DNA of 64,000 nucleotides from Haliotis asinina (taxonomy: Eukaryota; Mollusca; Gastropoda; Lepetellida; Haliotidae): assembly GCF_037392515.1 (NCBI RefSeq), contig NC_090295.1:14093001-14157000 (forward strand), written 5' to 3'. The notes under the pieces were generated by a model that saw only the letters and a list, made by a program, of their open reading frames with translations, was not told where the DNA came from and did not search any database. Position 1 is the first letter of the stretch; each line of letters begins with the position of its first letter. A program made the translations under genes and the position numbers. Shown here piece after piece: positions 42,448-54,926 of the stretch.

Positions 42448-45151
42448 GAAACGGCCTGCCTCCATACCAGGGACTAGTGCTCACAGCAGTCTGACATCCC
42501 ATTCTGGCAACACTTCTCTCATGGATTCACAGGACACCAGAGACTCAAGCACCTGTTCTGTGTATGGGGATGTCAGCGAAAACTTTGGTGAGAGTGCATC
42601 AGAGAAAAAATCAGAATCCAACAAAAATGGCTTCTCTGAAGGGTATAACAGCAAGAAGTCATCGAGAAGGAAACAGCCTAAATCTCGAGTTTCGAGATAT
42701 CTTGAGGATGAGAATGAAGCTATTGCTGCACACGAGAGAGGTGACATGGAACCTGGACTTGAAGGGTTTGATGCTGAACGACTCAAGTGGGACCAAGATG
42801 ATATGGAGAATGAGGAATTGGGTTCTAGAGACTCTATAGAAGCAAAGGAAGATAGAACTCAGTTGTCAGACGATGAAACTGAAGAAGATGACCCAGACAG
42901 AGAAGAGGCAAATGAATTTTTGTCCGAGGAAGAGCTTGAGAAGCTCCTGAAAGGCAGTGAGTCAGAGACAGATGCTAAAAGGTCGAAGAGGAAGAGAGAC
43001 TCTGATAGTGATTGGATGCCTGCAGTGGAAGAAGAAAAGCCTCGGAGAAGACGATCTCGAAGGGTGTCTAGACAGAACTCAAAATCTGCTGTTGTGAAAA
43101 GCCGAAGGTCGCTGAGAAGGAGGGTGAGTACATCAGCTGACGAGTCGTCTGAGATGGAAGAGGAAGTGGAGGTGAAGCGGGAGAAAAATCCAAGAGGAAG
43201 ACCAAGAAAGACCAGGAAGGATAGTGTTGGTGAGGAAGAACCGAAACAAATTCCACGTTCACAGAAGCCAAAACTTATGAAGAAGTCAGGTGTTTTCACC
43301 TGCACTGTTTGTGAGAACAGTTTTACAAACAAGGAGGAAGGTAAAGAACACTTGGAATCACATTATGTCATTGACTGCAATCTGTGTACTCACAAATTCT
43401 ATTCGTTGCAAGCACTTGCTCATCACCAAAGTAAAAAGCATCCTGCAAATCACAAATGCAATCATTGTTTCTTTACTGGTAGGACGCGCATGGAGCTGAA
43501 GCGACATATGAGGAAAGAACATCAGGATGAACAGACCATCCCTGGAACCACCTTGTGTCACATCTGTGGACAACAGTTCCGATTTGTGGTCAATGTCCAG
43601 AAACATTTGATGGATGCTCATGGCATAATGGAATCGAATATGAAAACCTACATGTGTGATCAGTGTGGGAATGAGTACTTCTTGAAGCACTCCCTCCGGA
43701 AACATATGCTTACTCACAAGGAGAAGAACATTGTGTGTGATTTTGAAGGCTGTGCAAGCAAGTTTTCCAGTGATGCTCAGTACAAGCGCCATTATAACAC
43801 TGTGCATCTGAAAATCAAAAGACATGCCTGTCCGTATGAAGGCTGTGAAATGAAATTTGCATTTAGGAAAACAATGGCTACCCATGTGAACATGGTTCAT
43901 CTGAAGCTGCGTCTATTTCCGTGTCCGTGGCAAGGATGTGAGCGAAGCTTCTATGCTAAGAAACACCTCACCGTTCATATGAGGATTCACAATGATGAGA
44001 AGCCATTTAAATGCCCTGAGTGTGACTATAAGTGTAGGCAGAGAGCAGCCCTCAATTGGCACTTGAAAAAACATGGGATTGTCCCAGATCATCCAGAAAG
44101 CCTGGAGAATGAAAAGAAGAACAAGAAAGAAGGATTTCCGGTCAACTTTAAAAGAGGTCGGAAGAGGACACGCTTCAGGAAATCCAAAGGATTGGATTAT
44201 ACCGATGACCAAATTGCAAGCATTAACCAAAGATACAGTGAAATGGTGACAGAATCATCACAACAGTACCCAGCTAAAGAGGACTCATCTGATGGAGATG
44301 TTGATGATCCTGATGATGTACCTAAAGATACTGCTGGAACAGCAGACCAGGCCAGTTTCAGTGAAAAATTTTCTGGTGGTCAGTCTGTGAGTAACACAAA
44401 CAGTGTGGATGACTTCAGTTTCATTGAGCGGAGGGAAAGTCAGATTGTCACACGGCCTGCTGAGGTACCCCCTGGATATGTTGGAAGGGATTTCAATTCT
44501 AATTCTCCTGCTCAAGAAACCTTCACATCCGAATTGCCAAAACGCGAAGTTGATTATGCACGGCTCGATTACGATGCTTCACAGGCTACCCACAATGATT
44601 TTACATCTAAGCAAGTCGTTAGAGATCCAGAATACCAGTCAGTTCAGGAGGGGGACTTTCAACAAAGTCGAGATAGTTTCTCGTCAGTTCGAGAGACAAA
44701 CTTTCAACCAGTTAGAGATACATCTTTTCCAGCCAGTCGTGAAGGTAGTTATCCTCCAATCAGAGACACCGATTTTCAAGTTCGGGACACTCAGTCAGAT
44801 TTTCGAGGATACCCAATGAAAGAAAATCTTGACACAGATCGTGCTGGTGTTTTCCCACGATTCATCAGCAAGGATGTTTTTGGAACCAGTATGCACAGAG
44901 ATGGACATTTTTCTCCCCGCCCTCCAATTAAAGAAGCATACATTGCAGGTCAGGCCTTGTCTGAAGTTGATTATTCACGCTTTGCTGCCAAGAATGAGCT
45001 TTCAGCTCTACGCACACTTCCTCCTGGGTTTCAGGGGCAAATGGAAGTCCCATCAGAGTTTGATCCTCGATCTCCAGTTCATGCAGTCATGGGAGGCAAC
45101 TCTGGAAGTTACGGACATGACCTTCACATGTACAGTCGTGAATATAAATAA
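42448..45151 (+). CDS. C2H2 zinc-finger gene, exon 2: AT-hook, nine zinc fingers, disordered tail
   Basis: It joins exon 1 in phase to give 959 residues in all. An acidic, Ser/Arg-rich N-terminal half holds basic clusters and an AT-hook (RGRPRK, 308-313). Nine C2H2 fingers run about 342-601. Fingers 6-8 have the C-x4-C spacing (CDFEGC, CPYEGC, CPWQGC), and finger 9 is CPECDYKCRQRAALNWHLKK, closely like the matching finger of ZNF653/ZNF692. With the exon-1 motif this places the protein near that family, probably as a nuclear sequence-specific regulator. The C-terminal tail (about 750-830) has degenerate short repeats of the form R-[DE]-[TS]-x-F-x-P. No break is seen. Orthology to either vertebrate gene is not proven: this protein has more fingers. 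Confidence 0.88.
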
Positions 45152-46205
45152 GGCATATAAACATGGCTGATGTTATGCATGTTCTGAATATTATTATTTT
45201 TGTGGCAAAAATTATGGACATGGTCAGACTTTTTTTTGCTGTTTTGTTGTCAGCTCAGTCAGGAATGGTACAGAACAATTTGAGTGTTCATTGTCAAGTT
45301 TGTTAGTGAAATTATTTGGTCATGATAAAGGTGTTTTTATTTTCATTTTAACTTTGTTGATGGCTGATTCGACTCCTCAAATTGGGGAATAATTTACTCA
45401 TTGAATGAAACTTATAGGAATAGGGGTTCCTGTTTAATGAATAAGAAATTCCCTTTTAGTTTTAGAGATTAGATGAAATGAAGCAAAATATCAAACATGT
45501 GACAAAGTATGTGCAGTATGAAACGTTTCATACTGTTTCATTCTTTCTCACCAATTCTACCACTGAAAATATGCTGTTTAGAAATGGTACAATCATCTCA
45601 GATAAGTTTGAATTATACTGATGATATTTTTCATGTTTATTGAAACTGAAAACTGAAGTAAAACTATCCATGCTTATGTCATGATTTGACATTAATATCA
45701 TCACTGGTTGAAGTTCTTGAATGGCATATAGAAGAGGGATGAACATTGATACATGACACATTTTATGGATATCTACTTCTTTTTTATTTTTATTTTTTTA
45801 TTTTTTTTTTGAATATATATAGGTAGATCTTGTTTACACAAGCAAGATGGAAGAATGTACAAAGCCAATCACATAGGATTACTGTACAACATCAGATGAA
45901 GGAGCAAGCATTAGCTCTGAAAACATTTTGTAGACAATAACCAAGAAGTTGTCAATAACAGTGTTCACATTAACACAGAAACCTGCGTTCTTCATGCAAA
46001 AAAATAATAAAAACACACAATGTTTATTTTGTGCATCTGTTTTGGATGCACAGAATCTAATCTACATAAGCTTAAAAAGTGCCTTGAAACATCAACATAT
46101 CAGAAAAAAATAAGAATTTTTTAAACGATTCAGGATTGTCATGAAAATTTTATTAATTTATTTCCGCACACACTTTTACAAAACCTACCGCGAACACTGA
46201 ATAAA
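45152..46205 (+). terminator. 3' UTR and candidate poly(A) signals of the zinc-finger gene
   Basis: After the TAA at 45149-45151 the flank is AT-rich. AATAAA at 46006-46011 and 46200-46205 are the first good hexamers. The true end is unknown. Confidence 0.4.
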
Positions 46206-47323
46206 ATGTGTCATCTATTCCTCACTGGTTGTTCATTACTCTTTTATTTATTGATCATAGATTTTTTTGTTGCCACAGAAGATAACTTCAGTGTAGAACT
46301 TTGAAGTGTGCAGAATGTCTTCTTTTCAATTGCTAGGGACAAAACTTTCTCCCTTATTTATGGAGACTTAATTAACTTGAAGTAAGCATATAAGGAATTG
46401 CTGTTTGAAATACTTGAAATAAACTTACTAGTTCTCCTAATGGGATGGCTTTGAGTACCTATATTTGGACAGGTATTTTGCATTGCAGACCCATGATGTA
46501 CTGAAAAATTATGTGTTGAATCATCATGTATTTTGTCATGAGAAATCACCACATCAGCAAATCTATCCCTCAAGATTTCATGATACCAGACTTAATTTTG
46601 TTCAATTTACAATGAAAATGTCTTTGGTGACTTTCTGTGGTAAAAAAAATGGCAATAATATTAGACTTATTAGGCCAAATTATGCTCATTCTTTTCTAAG
46701 TATTTATGTTTTGTGTCATCTAGATATATAGGGCAATACAAATAATTAAAGGCCAAAGATTCTATTTCTCTACAATTTCTATAATTCTCTGGGTTGCAGC
46801 AATAATCCTGTAAAAAAAGAAATTGCTTGTTATTTTCTTTCTGGTAAAGTGCAACACAAGCAAGCACCTGCTTTGTCCATTTGAAGGAAAGGTGTTGAAA
46901 GAATTCCTGTGCATATTTTCTTTGCTCTGAGCCTGTGAAACATACAGTAGACTTGTGATTTGTATAAGATATATTTCCTATCTAATGTACCCAGATGCAC
47001 TTTTTAACCTTGTGTTATACCCATATTTCTTTGTCGCAAATTTGTTATACAAGCTTTTAGTTATTAACTGCCAATCTTTTTGCATAATTCAGTGGTGATT
47101 TTCACTCGATTGTTCATATGCTTTGATTACTGCTGATCTTAGTCAGTCAGGGTACCATGCATGTCTTTTATGAAAAAATGAGACTTTGTTTGAATAACTG
47201 TTTTCAAAGATTAATATACTGCATAATTTCTTTGTCACTCATTTGATGCCAGCCAAAAGCGATAGTTATGTGGTGATCTTGAGGAAGCAAACAGGAATAA
47301 TATGGCACTCTCTCTTGCTGGGA
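46206..47323. other. Intergenic, nothing recognised
   Basis: Very AT-rich, with short unsupported frames on both strands. Confidence 0.4.
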
Positions 47324-47324
47324 A

Positions 47325-47478
47325 GTGCAGTGGGGTAGCCTAGTGATTAAAGCGTTCGCTCCTCACGTTAAAGACCCAGGTTTGATTCCCCATATGGGTA
47401 CAGTATTTGAAGAACATTCCTGGTGTCCTCTACTGATCTGTTGCTGGAATATTGCTAAAGGCAGCATAAACACCCCTC
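47325..47478 (+). repeat. SINE family A, near full length
   Basis: 'GTGGGGTAGCCTAGTGATTA', 'AAGCGTTCGCTCCTCACG', B box 'CAGGTTTGATTCCCC' and 'CTGTTGCTGGAATATTGCTA' are present. The CACTC tail is decayed. Confidence 0.8.
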
Positions 47479-47479
47479 T

Positions 47480-48244
47480 TTTGCTGGTAGCTGGCTGGTC
47501 CTGTGCTGACTTGTGCCATCAAACCAGTTTGCAGTTTGTTGTGTAATAATCTTCCTTGGAACATGTGACAAGTTGTAGATGCCCGAAAATGATTAGTGCT
47601 ATTTTCCCTTCATGTATTCTATTTTATGAGGTAAACTTTTGAAGTAAAATTTTATGGCAGTTGTATTTTCAAAACCACAACTGTACAAAACAATTGATAT
47701 ATGTGACTTCTGGATCAGAATATATAATACTTGGCCAGAAGTGAATCATCAGTTGTGAAATTCCCATAGACTTACATTTTAATCAACTGTTGTAAAAATA
47801 ATTTTCATAAATTTTATTTTGATATTTTGCATTCCTGATGGAAATCGCTACATGTGCATTTGTACATAGTTTCTTCCATCTTCCCGTTGATTAGTTTCCG
47901 AGTGAAACTCGATAACATTCTGTGAGTACAACTTCATTTTACAGTATCCTATAGAAAGCCATGTTAAGTGTGATTGGCATGCCTAATATGTTTCTTAAAT
48001 AATTGCGATATTTGCAATAATCAACAAAACATTGAATGGAAATTGTGTGTTTGTATCTGAGATGATTTCCCACCTGGCAGATAAGTGTTAAAAGCTATTC
48101 ACCAACTTTTTAAAAAACATTTTAAAGACAACTTACTTAGGGACAATTTGTGTACATCCCCAGCCAAATATTTTCATAGCAGGACACTAAATGAGGTTGT
48201 CTGACTCACTGATATTGTTTAATGCAGTACACAACATTAGTCAT
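47480..48244. other. Intergenic, nothing recognised
   Basis: AT-rich. A short imperfect inverted repeat occurs near 47700-47760 (TGACTTCTGGATCAG / CTTGGCCAGAAGTGAATCA). No gene is seen. Confidence 0.35.
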
Positions 48245-48350
48245 TTTGTGAGTCGATGCTCATGGCATCAGCCCTGGATTGGCTGGTCCAGATTTTTATG
48301 TCTACAGACATAATTACTGGAATAATGCAGTGTGTTGCATAGAACAACAA
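48245..48350 (+). repeat. SINE family B fragment
   Basis: 'GAGTCGATGCTCATGGCATC' and 'TGGATTGGCTGGTCCAGA' match the family interior, and 'GGAATAATGCAGTGTGTTGC' matches the tail. Confidence 0.6.
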
Positions 48351-48599
48351 ACTATATGACTAACACTGAATTCATTTTGACAAGGTCAGTTATTTCACAA
48401 ATAAATAGGTGACAGTAAGATTTTAGACATTTTTGTCAAAGAAGTATTCAGTTCATGACATGATGCTGTCTATAATCAATGAATAAACTCCCCCAAAATA
48501 ATTCTGTGCTAATCCCAAGATAGAGGCAGACAAAGTAATTAATTTTGACGTAATATGTGCCGTTTGACAGACATTGTGTTTGTTTTACTCTCTTCATAT

Positions 48600-48668
48600 T
48601 TCTGGCGTCCCCCACCATGATATTGTTGGAATATTGCTAAAAGTGGTGTAAAACCATACTCACTCTGT
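48600..48668 (+). repeat. SINE family A, 3' end only
   Basis: 'CTGGCGTCCCCCACCATGAT' is followed by 'GGAATATTGCTAAAAGTGG' and CATACTCACTC. The tRNA-like part is missing, as expected for 5'-truncated insertion. Confidence 0.7.
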
Positions 48669-48744
48669 TCATGTTTTTAAAGTCCAAAGAAGTAATTGTT
48701 TGTGACCTGTATCACTGGAGCTTTCTTCCTATAGTGAACTGGAC

Positions 48745-48885
48745 CAGTGGATAAGCCCGGTGGTTAAAGCGTTTGCTTGTCACTCCAAAGACGCAGGTTT
48801 GATTCCCCATGTTGGTACAATGTGTGAAGCACATTTCTTGATTTCCCTGCCAAGATATTGCTGTAGGATTGTTGAAAAGGTCATG
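48745..48885 (+). repeat. SINE family A
   Basis: 'GGATAAGCCCGGTGGTTAAA', 'GCGTTTGCTTGTCACTCC', B box 'CAGGTTTGATTCCCC' and 'TACAATGTGTGAAGCACAT' are present, with a decayed tail. Confidence 0.75.
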
Positions 48886-49225
48886 AGATTATCACAACTG
48901 GAATATTGTCCAAAGTCAAGGGCGTATCTACCATTATGAAAAAAACCTGGTCTTACATGTGGTTGTTGCTAGAAAGATTGGGCCAGCCCTCAACACTATT
49001 TAACTACAAAGCTTTGACACGAAAAAAATGGCTGAAAGTGGCATCAAAACTATATATACATTATATACCACGTTTTATAATTTTCTGTTAATATGACATT
49101 ATTAAGATCTTTTCCACAATTGTAAAATTAGTGATAAATTGTCTGTTTAGTGATGAGATCTTTGTCATTTTATGTTCAATACAAAAAGTATCATAATACA
49201 ACTTTACCCAGTCTCTGATGTCACA
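48886..49225. other. Intergenic, nothing recognised
   Basis: A short open frame at 48906-49091 has no support. Confidence 0.35.
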
Positions 49226-49229
49226 ATAT

Positions 49230-49740
49230 CAGGTCCAAGGCATGATATGTAGCACAAAATCATGTCATTGCTATGATGTGCTTCATGATATATGATTCAT
49301 GATATGATTCATGATATGTATTTCATGATATCTGACTCATGTGCTTCATATCTGACTCTGATATCATGTGCCACATATCCGACTCATGATATCGTGTGCC
49401 TCATATCTGACTCTGATATCATGTGCCTCATATCTGACTCATGATATGTGCTTTGTATCTGACTCTGATATCATGTGCCTCATATCTGACTCATGATATG
49501 TGCCTCACATCTGACTCATGATATCATGTGCTTCATATCTGGCTGATATCATGTGCTCACATCTGACTCATGATATCACATGCTTCATATCTGACTGATA
49601 TCATGTGCCTCATATCTGACTCATGATATCATGTGCCTCATGATATCCGATGCATGATGTTATGTGCTTCATGATATCTGATTCACAATATCTGATGCAT
49701 GATATGATGTGCATGATGATACCTTATTCAGCAAACAGTA
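49230..49740. repeat. Minisatellite of 'CATATCTGACTCATGATATC' type, period about 25-29 bp
   Basis: About 18-20 variants of CATATCTGACTCATGATATC plus ATGTGCCT occur in tandem. Each unit holds the palindromes TGATATCA and ATCATGAT. Some units lack the ATG step, which gives mixed periods. Confidence 0.85.
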
Positions 49741-50403
49741 TCATTTCTTTACCGGGGTCTGTCACAATATCCAATCTATGATACTGTATATCTCTAATAT
49801 ATTTCCAATATACATATGACTAATATACATGTACTGTTTATGCAGATCAACATATAATTTCGATAAAATGTAATAGCAGATATTTAACTATTCAGTGCCA
49901 TTAATTATTTTCTTGTCATTAAATCTCTTAAGATTTATGCTTTTTAAGTTCAGTTGTCTGTTGTTGATATGTAACTTGTATATAAGAACTGTTGTCCCTT
50001 GTGCTTTAATTTGCATTTGATGCTTTGTATTGTTGTTGACTGTTTACATACAATTGTTTTGTTTGTTTACATTTGTTTACCTTATATGGGAACACTGACT
50101 TTGGCAGTGTCTTGATGTGTGTTGAACAACACTGGATATAGTGGCCAGATTGTTTAAAACAATCCATTTGAACATGTTCTTGCCCTATATTTGTTTGCAG
50201 CTCCTAAGCAGTTTACTTATAGTGAAGGAAAGCATCTTACAGAAGTGAACCTTATACAGCTAAAAGAAATTCAGTTGTTCATCAAAATTCAATCAGTTTG
50301 TAGTGAAGAGATCATTATCAGAAATGTTCCTGAAAGTGAACATATGTGCCGTAACAGATGAAATGTAATGTTTGCAAATGAGATTGCTGCCAGGTACCTG
50401 GAA
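49741..50403. other. Intergenic, nothing recognised
   Basis: No gene, and no repeat I can name. Confidence 0.35.
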
Positions 50404-50960
50404 TATGAGGGGGTATCAAAAGGTTCTAACTATCACCAAGGTGTTTTCAGGGTAAAAACCTTATTTTGATTTCTTTTCCTTTAGACTTTTCTACATTTTC
50501 ATCATCCGGAGCGACACAATTTCTCACAACATTTCTTCACCTTTTGCAGACCACTTACATAGACCCCTAGATGTTGTGGAAAACCAACACTCTGTCTCTT
50601 CAATTACCTCACTGGTATCGTCAAATGGAGTCCACATCTTGGCTCATCTGTTAGGGACTTATGATCAGTTTGAAAATTCCTTTTCTATCTCAAAACAGAT
50701 GGGCTATCTTCCCAATAAACAGATTTCATCTCCTCTTGATTCTGTCGGGCAGAGTAACCCTTCAATTGCAAAACCTTGACAACAGTGCATGACTCAGTCT
50801 TCTCGTGTATTGGATCAGCTACCAGACTATTGAATAAAGTGAAGTAAGTAGTTTCTGGTCTATTAACTAGATAAGGATCACTGATGTTACCTTATAATTT
50901 TTAACAAAATTTCTCAATAAATTCATGGTGATAATTAGAATTTTTTTATATTCCCTCATT
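50404..50960 (-). mobile_element. Mariner-like element, internally deleted, copy 2
   Basis: The inverted ends 'ATGAGGGGGTATCAAAAGG' (left) and AATTTTTTTATATTCCCTCAT (right, 50939-50959) continue into matching 'TCTAACTATCACCA' sequence. It shares about 350 bp with copy 1 at 37851, including the part encoding the transposase C-terminus. It keeps about 70 bp more of the interior than copy 1. Inactive. Confidence 0.65.
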
Positions 50961-52896
50961 TTGCTGAGTTTGGCGTAAACCAACCAACCTACCAATCAAC
51001 AAACAAACATGAACATAGTATAGCACTACTCCCATAGGTGTTAGTTCTTCAGCCAATTCCCTGCATGCAGGAAGATGATCCTACATTACTGTATGCTCCA
51101 TTTACAAAGACAAATGAAAGTCATGCCCTTTTGTGAAAAATATATGTGATAATCAGACTGATGCTTTGATATGCAGTATTATTATTCTTAGAGTGGATTA
51201 TTGTAAGTCAGTTCACATGTGTAAATTTGTATGTTTGTGAGCTAAATTAGTTTCTGATACTTTTTATATGCTTGTTTGCCTTCGTCAGCTTTCATAAACC
51301 AAAGTATGTGATTTTGCATTTTTAATGGTGGTAATGTCAAAATTCGCCATTTTGTTATGCTTATGTACATATGTGTGATTGTGTATGTGATTAAAGATAA
51401 ACCCCAATATATTAGTCATATATAACCATGTGTGCTTTATTTAGATATATTGAGTATTACATCACACATGGCTTGGGACAACGATGTCATGGTTTGAAAA
51501 ATCATGAACTGGTGACTCATCTCACGGAAACTGTTTTTGTATGTTTTATGATTTACTATTTACATAATGTCATTTTTTTTCAAAACATCTATTTACAACT
51601 TTTGAAACAGAACAATTCACGTCACAATAGGTCTTGACTTTTATGGCAAACATCTGTTTGCAACAATATTGACATTGTTATTTACTTTATTGTAAATGTG
51701 ACTGAAAATGAACATCAATAATATTAAAACAGTAGAACACATACTGGTTTGTGCATTTTTTTATGTCATTTAAGAATTCTAATCAAACTGAGATTGGGTA
51801 TTAGTCTGACTGCTGTACTAAGGTTAGTCGTCAGGAAGATTTCTTAGACTGGGTACTTTCCAGTGCATCGTGCAAACTTGCCCAAAACTTTGTGTTCTTG
51901 AACAAGCATCCATTTTCTGTTTGTACAGAGATTGGTTTTGAAAGTGTCAAAGAAGTCAAATATGTTTTATGATCAATCCAATATTTTGAGTTCATCAAGA
52001 ACATGCACTAAATAGACTGCATTTCAGTATTAGCTACAATTTGTATGTGATATAGTTGGAAAGACGCACATGACAAGGTATTATGTGTGTCAAATAATGT
52101 GTTGGTATCATGATGGACTCTTGTACCAAGAAAAGCAAGACTGTACAGTTAAAAACCATGCCTTGTTGTTTGAAACAGAGTTGTGTCCCTTTACTTGAAG
52201 GTGTTCTGTGATTGGCTCATTCCCACTGAAAGTGATTATCACTGCCCATTTATTTCATCAACGGAAACAATAGGAGTTGGGTAAGTGTGAAGACCCTGCT
52301 TGATTCAGTACTATAACTGTGAGTGGAGTTACTTCAGTCAGTTCTCTTTCATAGCTGACATGCTGTGATGAAGCTTAGTATAAATAACTGTTCAAATGAG
52401 GACTGACGGTTTGAAATTATCCTTAACCAAAACTGTATTGAATGCAGCATATTATGCACAATCCTGTTTCTTCGACAATGGTTTTTGTTATCTTTCCTGC
52501 TTTGAAAACAAATTTATTATTTCTAGTTTCCATCTTTGAAAAAATAGGCATCACAATTGATTTGAATGGACTAGCTGAGTTATATTGTGAGTTCAGGATC
52601 AAGTCGACTTCCAAATATATATCCAAGTCTCACTTGTCACTTTGTACGGTGTGAGTGTTTGCAGTCTGTGTGATGCTATATTTTCTGTCAGCATATATTG
52701 CATGATTATGGGTTGAGTGGTTACCATGGCAACATTGTCATGGTAACCAAACTAGTTGATTTTGTGAACATTTGTCTCATAAATATGTTACTGTCTTTTT
52801 TAATGATATGTTTATATGAGTGTTTACATGAAAATTATCCGCATAAATATGAGAGTTTAGTGTTCTTGTACCGAATTGTATAGCTTTTTTTATGTT

Positions 52897-52945
<49 letters not shown>

Positions 52946-53284
52946 CTGACAGTCCCTTTGTTAGAAATGTTTTTTAAACAGTTGGTGATACTGAGAGTGA
53001 AAAGGGTGATAAATGCATGTGGCAGTTGTTATATGTTCTCTGTCAATCAGATTGAGATGGGATATTGACGAGTAGGATGTTGACAAGAGTTATGTCCCTA
53101 GCCCTTGGATGTGAAAGACTCAATACCTTGACAAGTGTGGATGAGATCACTTTTCATGTTCTGTCTCGATTAACATTTACACACTGTGCCGTTGTACAAA
53201 GCAGTTTTTGTGGTAAGGTGATCATTTCTCCCATACCAAGCATGGACTTATGACAGACCAAGCAAACTTGTTTCCATTGTTCAT
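50961..53284. other. Intergenic; a (CAT)n run at 52897-52945 is the only clear feature
   Basis: About 15 uninterrupted CAT/ATC triplets lie at 52897-52945. Otherwise it is AT-rich with short unsupported frames on both strands. Confidence 0.5.
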
Positions 53285-53290
53285 CTCATG

Positions 53291-53550
53291 ATTTATTAAC
53301 TGAAAGAGGCGAGTTTATAAATATCAAAAGAAAGGATAGAATCTGTAGATGTTGTAATAATAATGTTATAGAAGACAATTTTCTACTACTATGCCCAGCA
53401 TATAATACTATGCGTAAAAATTTTGTCCATCCATCAATTGGTAAATTTATGTCTGTTGAATACTTCAAATGAAAGTATGATTAAAAATGTTGTGGTTTTC
53501 ATTTATTTAAGCCATGTCTATAAGAGAATTGTATGTATGAAATGCACTAT
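53291..53550 (+). mobile_element. LINE 3' remnant (post-RT cysteine region)
   Basis: The frame ERGEFINIKRKDRICRCCNN, then VIEDNFLLLCPAYNTMRKNF, matches the Cys-rich region behind the reverse transcriptase in many molluscan LINEs (R.C..C....iEDE.Hfl..C..Y...R). After a frame change, VVVFIYLSHVYKRIV fits the usual C-terminal end. It is a 5'-truncated dead copy. Confidence 0.75.
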
Positions 53551-53819
53551 AGGCCTGTGGTCTCCTCAGTACTGAAGAGAAGATTTGATTTGCCTGACTT
53601 AGCATAAGGTGACCAGTACTCTCATACCTTAGCATAGGCTTACGACTGACTTAGAAATGAGTTTGTCTTGTACGGTGGCACCATAGAAACCTGAATGTGT
53701 TCATTTTTTTCCAACCTCATCACTGCCTTAGTAAATCATGCACACTGCTTATGGTCTCTCCATGTAAATATTTTTTGTATGAGTTAAATTGTTTAGTCTC
53801 TTATGTAATGGCAAAAACA

Positions 53820-54120
53820 AATGAAACACCTGTGAGTGCTCATTAAATATAATAATAGTAAACAGTCTGCTTATATGGCACTCATATCCAGGCATATTGC
53901 CTGCTCACAGTGCTATCTCCAGTCATAGGACATTGTTGCCTGTTAGGTGCAATGAACTAAACACACGGCCTGCACATCCTCATAGATACCCATTTTACAG
54001 CTGGGTGAATGCACATGTGCCCACCTTGGGACCGGAACCTAGGTGCCTCCACTGGGGATTGAACCTTGACCTTCAGCGTGATAGGCAGACTCATTACCAG
54101 TGCACTGTTCTGCTCTTGTA
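53820..54120 (-). repeat. Possible ancient SINE-like repeat
   Basis: 'TACAGCTGGGTGAATGCACA' followed by 'GGGATTGAACCTTGACCTTC' and AGCGTGATAGGC resembles a widespread animal SINE with a tRNA-like B box on the minus strand. It is strongly decayed and weakly supported. Confidence 0.35.
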
Positions 54121-54126
54121 AATCAG

Positions 54127-54278
54127 GTGGTGGGGTTGTGACATGGTTAAAGCAATCGCTCTTCACCTGAAGACCTGGGATTGATTCATGGTGAAGCACA
54201 TTTATGGTGTCCCCTGTTGTGGTATTGCTGCAATATTGCTGGAAGTGGAATTAAACTATGCTCACTCACTCACTCATC
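54127..54278 (+). repeat. SINE family A with intact (CACT)n tail
   Basis: 'GTGGTGGGGTTGTGACATGG', 'TTAAAGCAATCGCTCTTCAC', 'GTGTCCCCTGTTGTGGTATT' and CTCACTCACTCACTCATC are present. The kept tail suggests it is one of the younger copies, although the B box has drifted. Confidence 0.75.
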
Positions 54279-54926
54279 AAAAATGGTATGGGAGAACTGA
54301 TGTATTAAGCACCAAATTTGTTCCAGGCATTTCATGTAAGGTGACTATCAGAATCATATGTGCTTACTTCATGGTCATCTACCCTAGAAATCATTTCCAG
54401 TTTATTGTTGATGAGAATATTGATGTAAGTTTTGCATTTATTTGTGTACTGCCATGTATAAAAAATGTGTTCTTGTTTATGTTGGTATTCATTTATATCG
54501 TATGGGCTTTCATCAAACATACCATTTTTATATGGCACGGTTTCCCCAAAATTCTCTCCCTATAAAGCAGCACTTAGGCTGTGCTTCTTATGTTTTCTGC
54601 ATGCTCAACATATGTGGTCATGGGGACAGAGATGGCGCAGTGGTCAAGTACCTTGCACTTTCTGCACAGAGTGACATCCCTTGGTTGTCCAGTGAATTCT
54701 TGATTTGGCCTGGTTATGTCCCTTTGTTGGGTAGTACCATATGTACTTGTGAATTACACCAGTCTATAATTTGCATCACTATGTAAGACTAGAACATTTC
54801 TTTATCCAAACCTTGAAGTGTTATTGACAATGAAAAAAGGGAAAAGTTGTTTCAATATGTCAACCAAATTTGAAAATAATCCATCTAAACTTTTGTCACT
54901 ATGAGTATAAACAAATATATTCAAAG

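Noticed and set aside
42481-44515. Minus-strand and alternate-frame open frames over the zinc-finger exon
   Set aside because: Shadows of the real coding frame, which has clear zinc-finger motifs.
54188-54565. 125-codon plus-strand frame with hydrophobic stretches
   Set aside because: It begins inside a SINE and runs into AT-rich sequence, so the hydrophobic residues reflect base composition.
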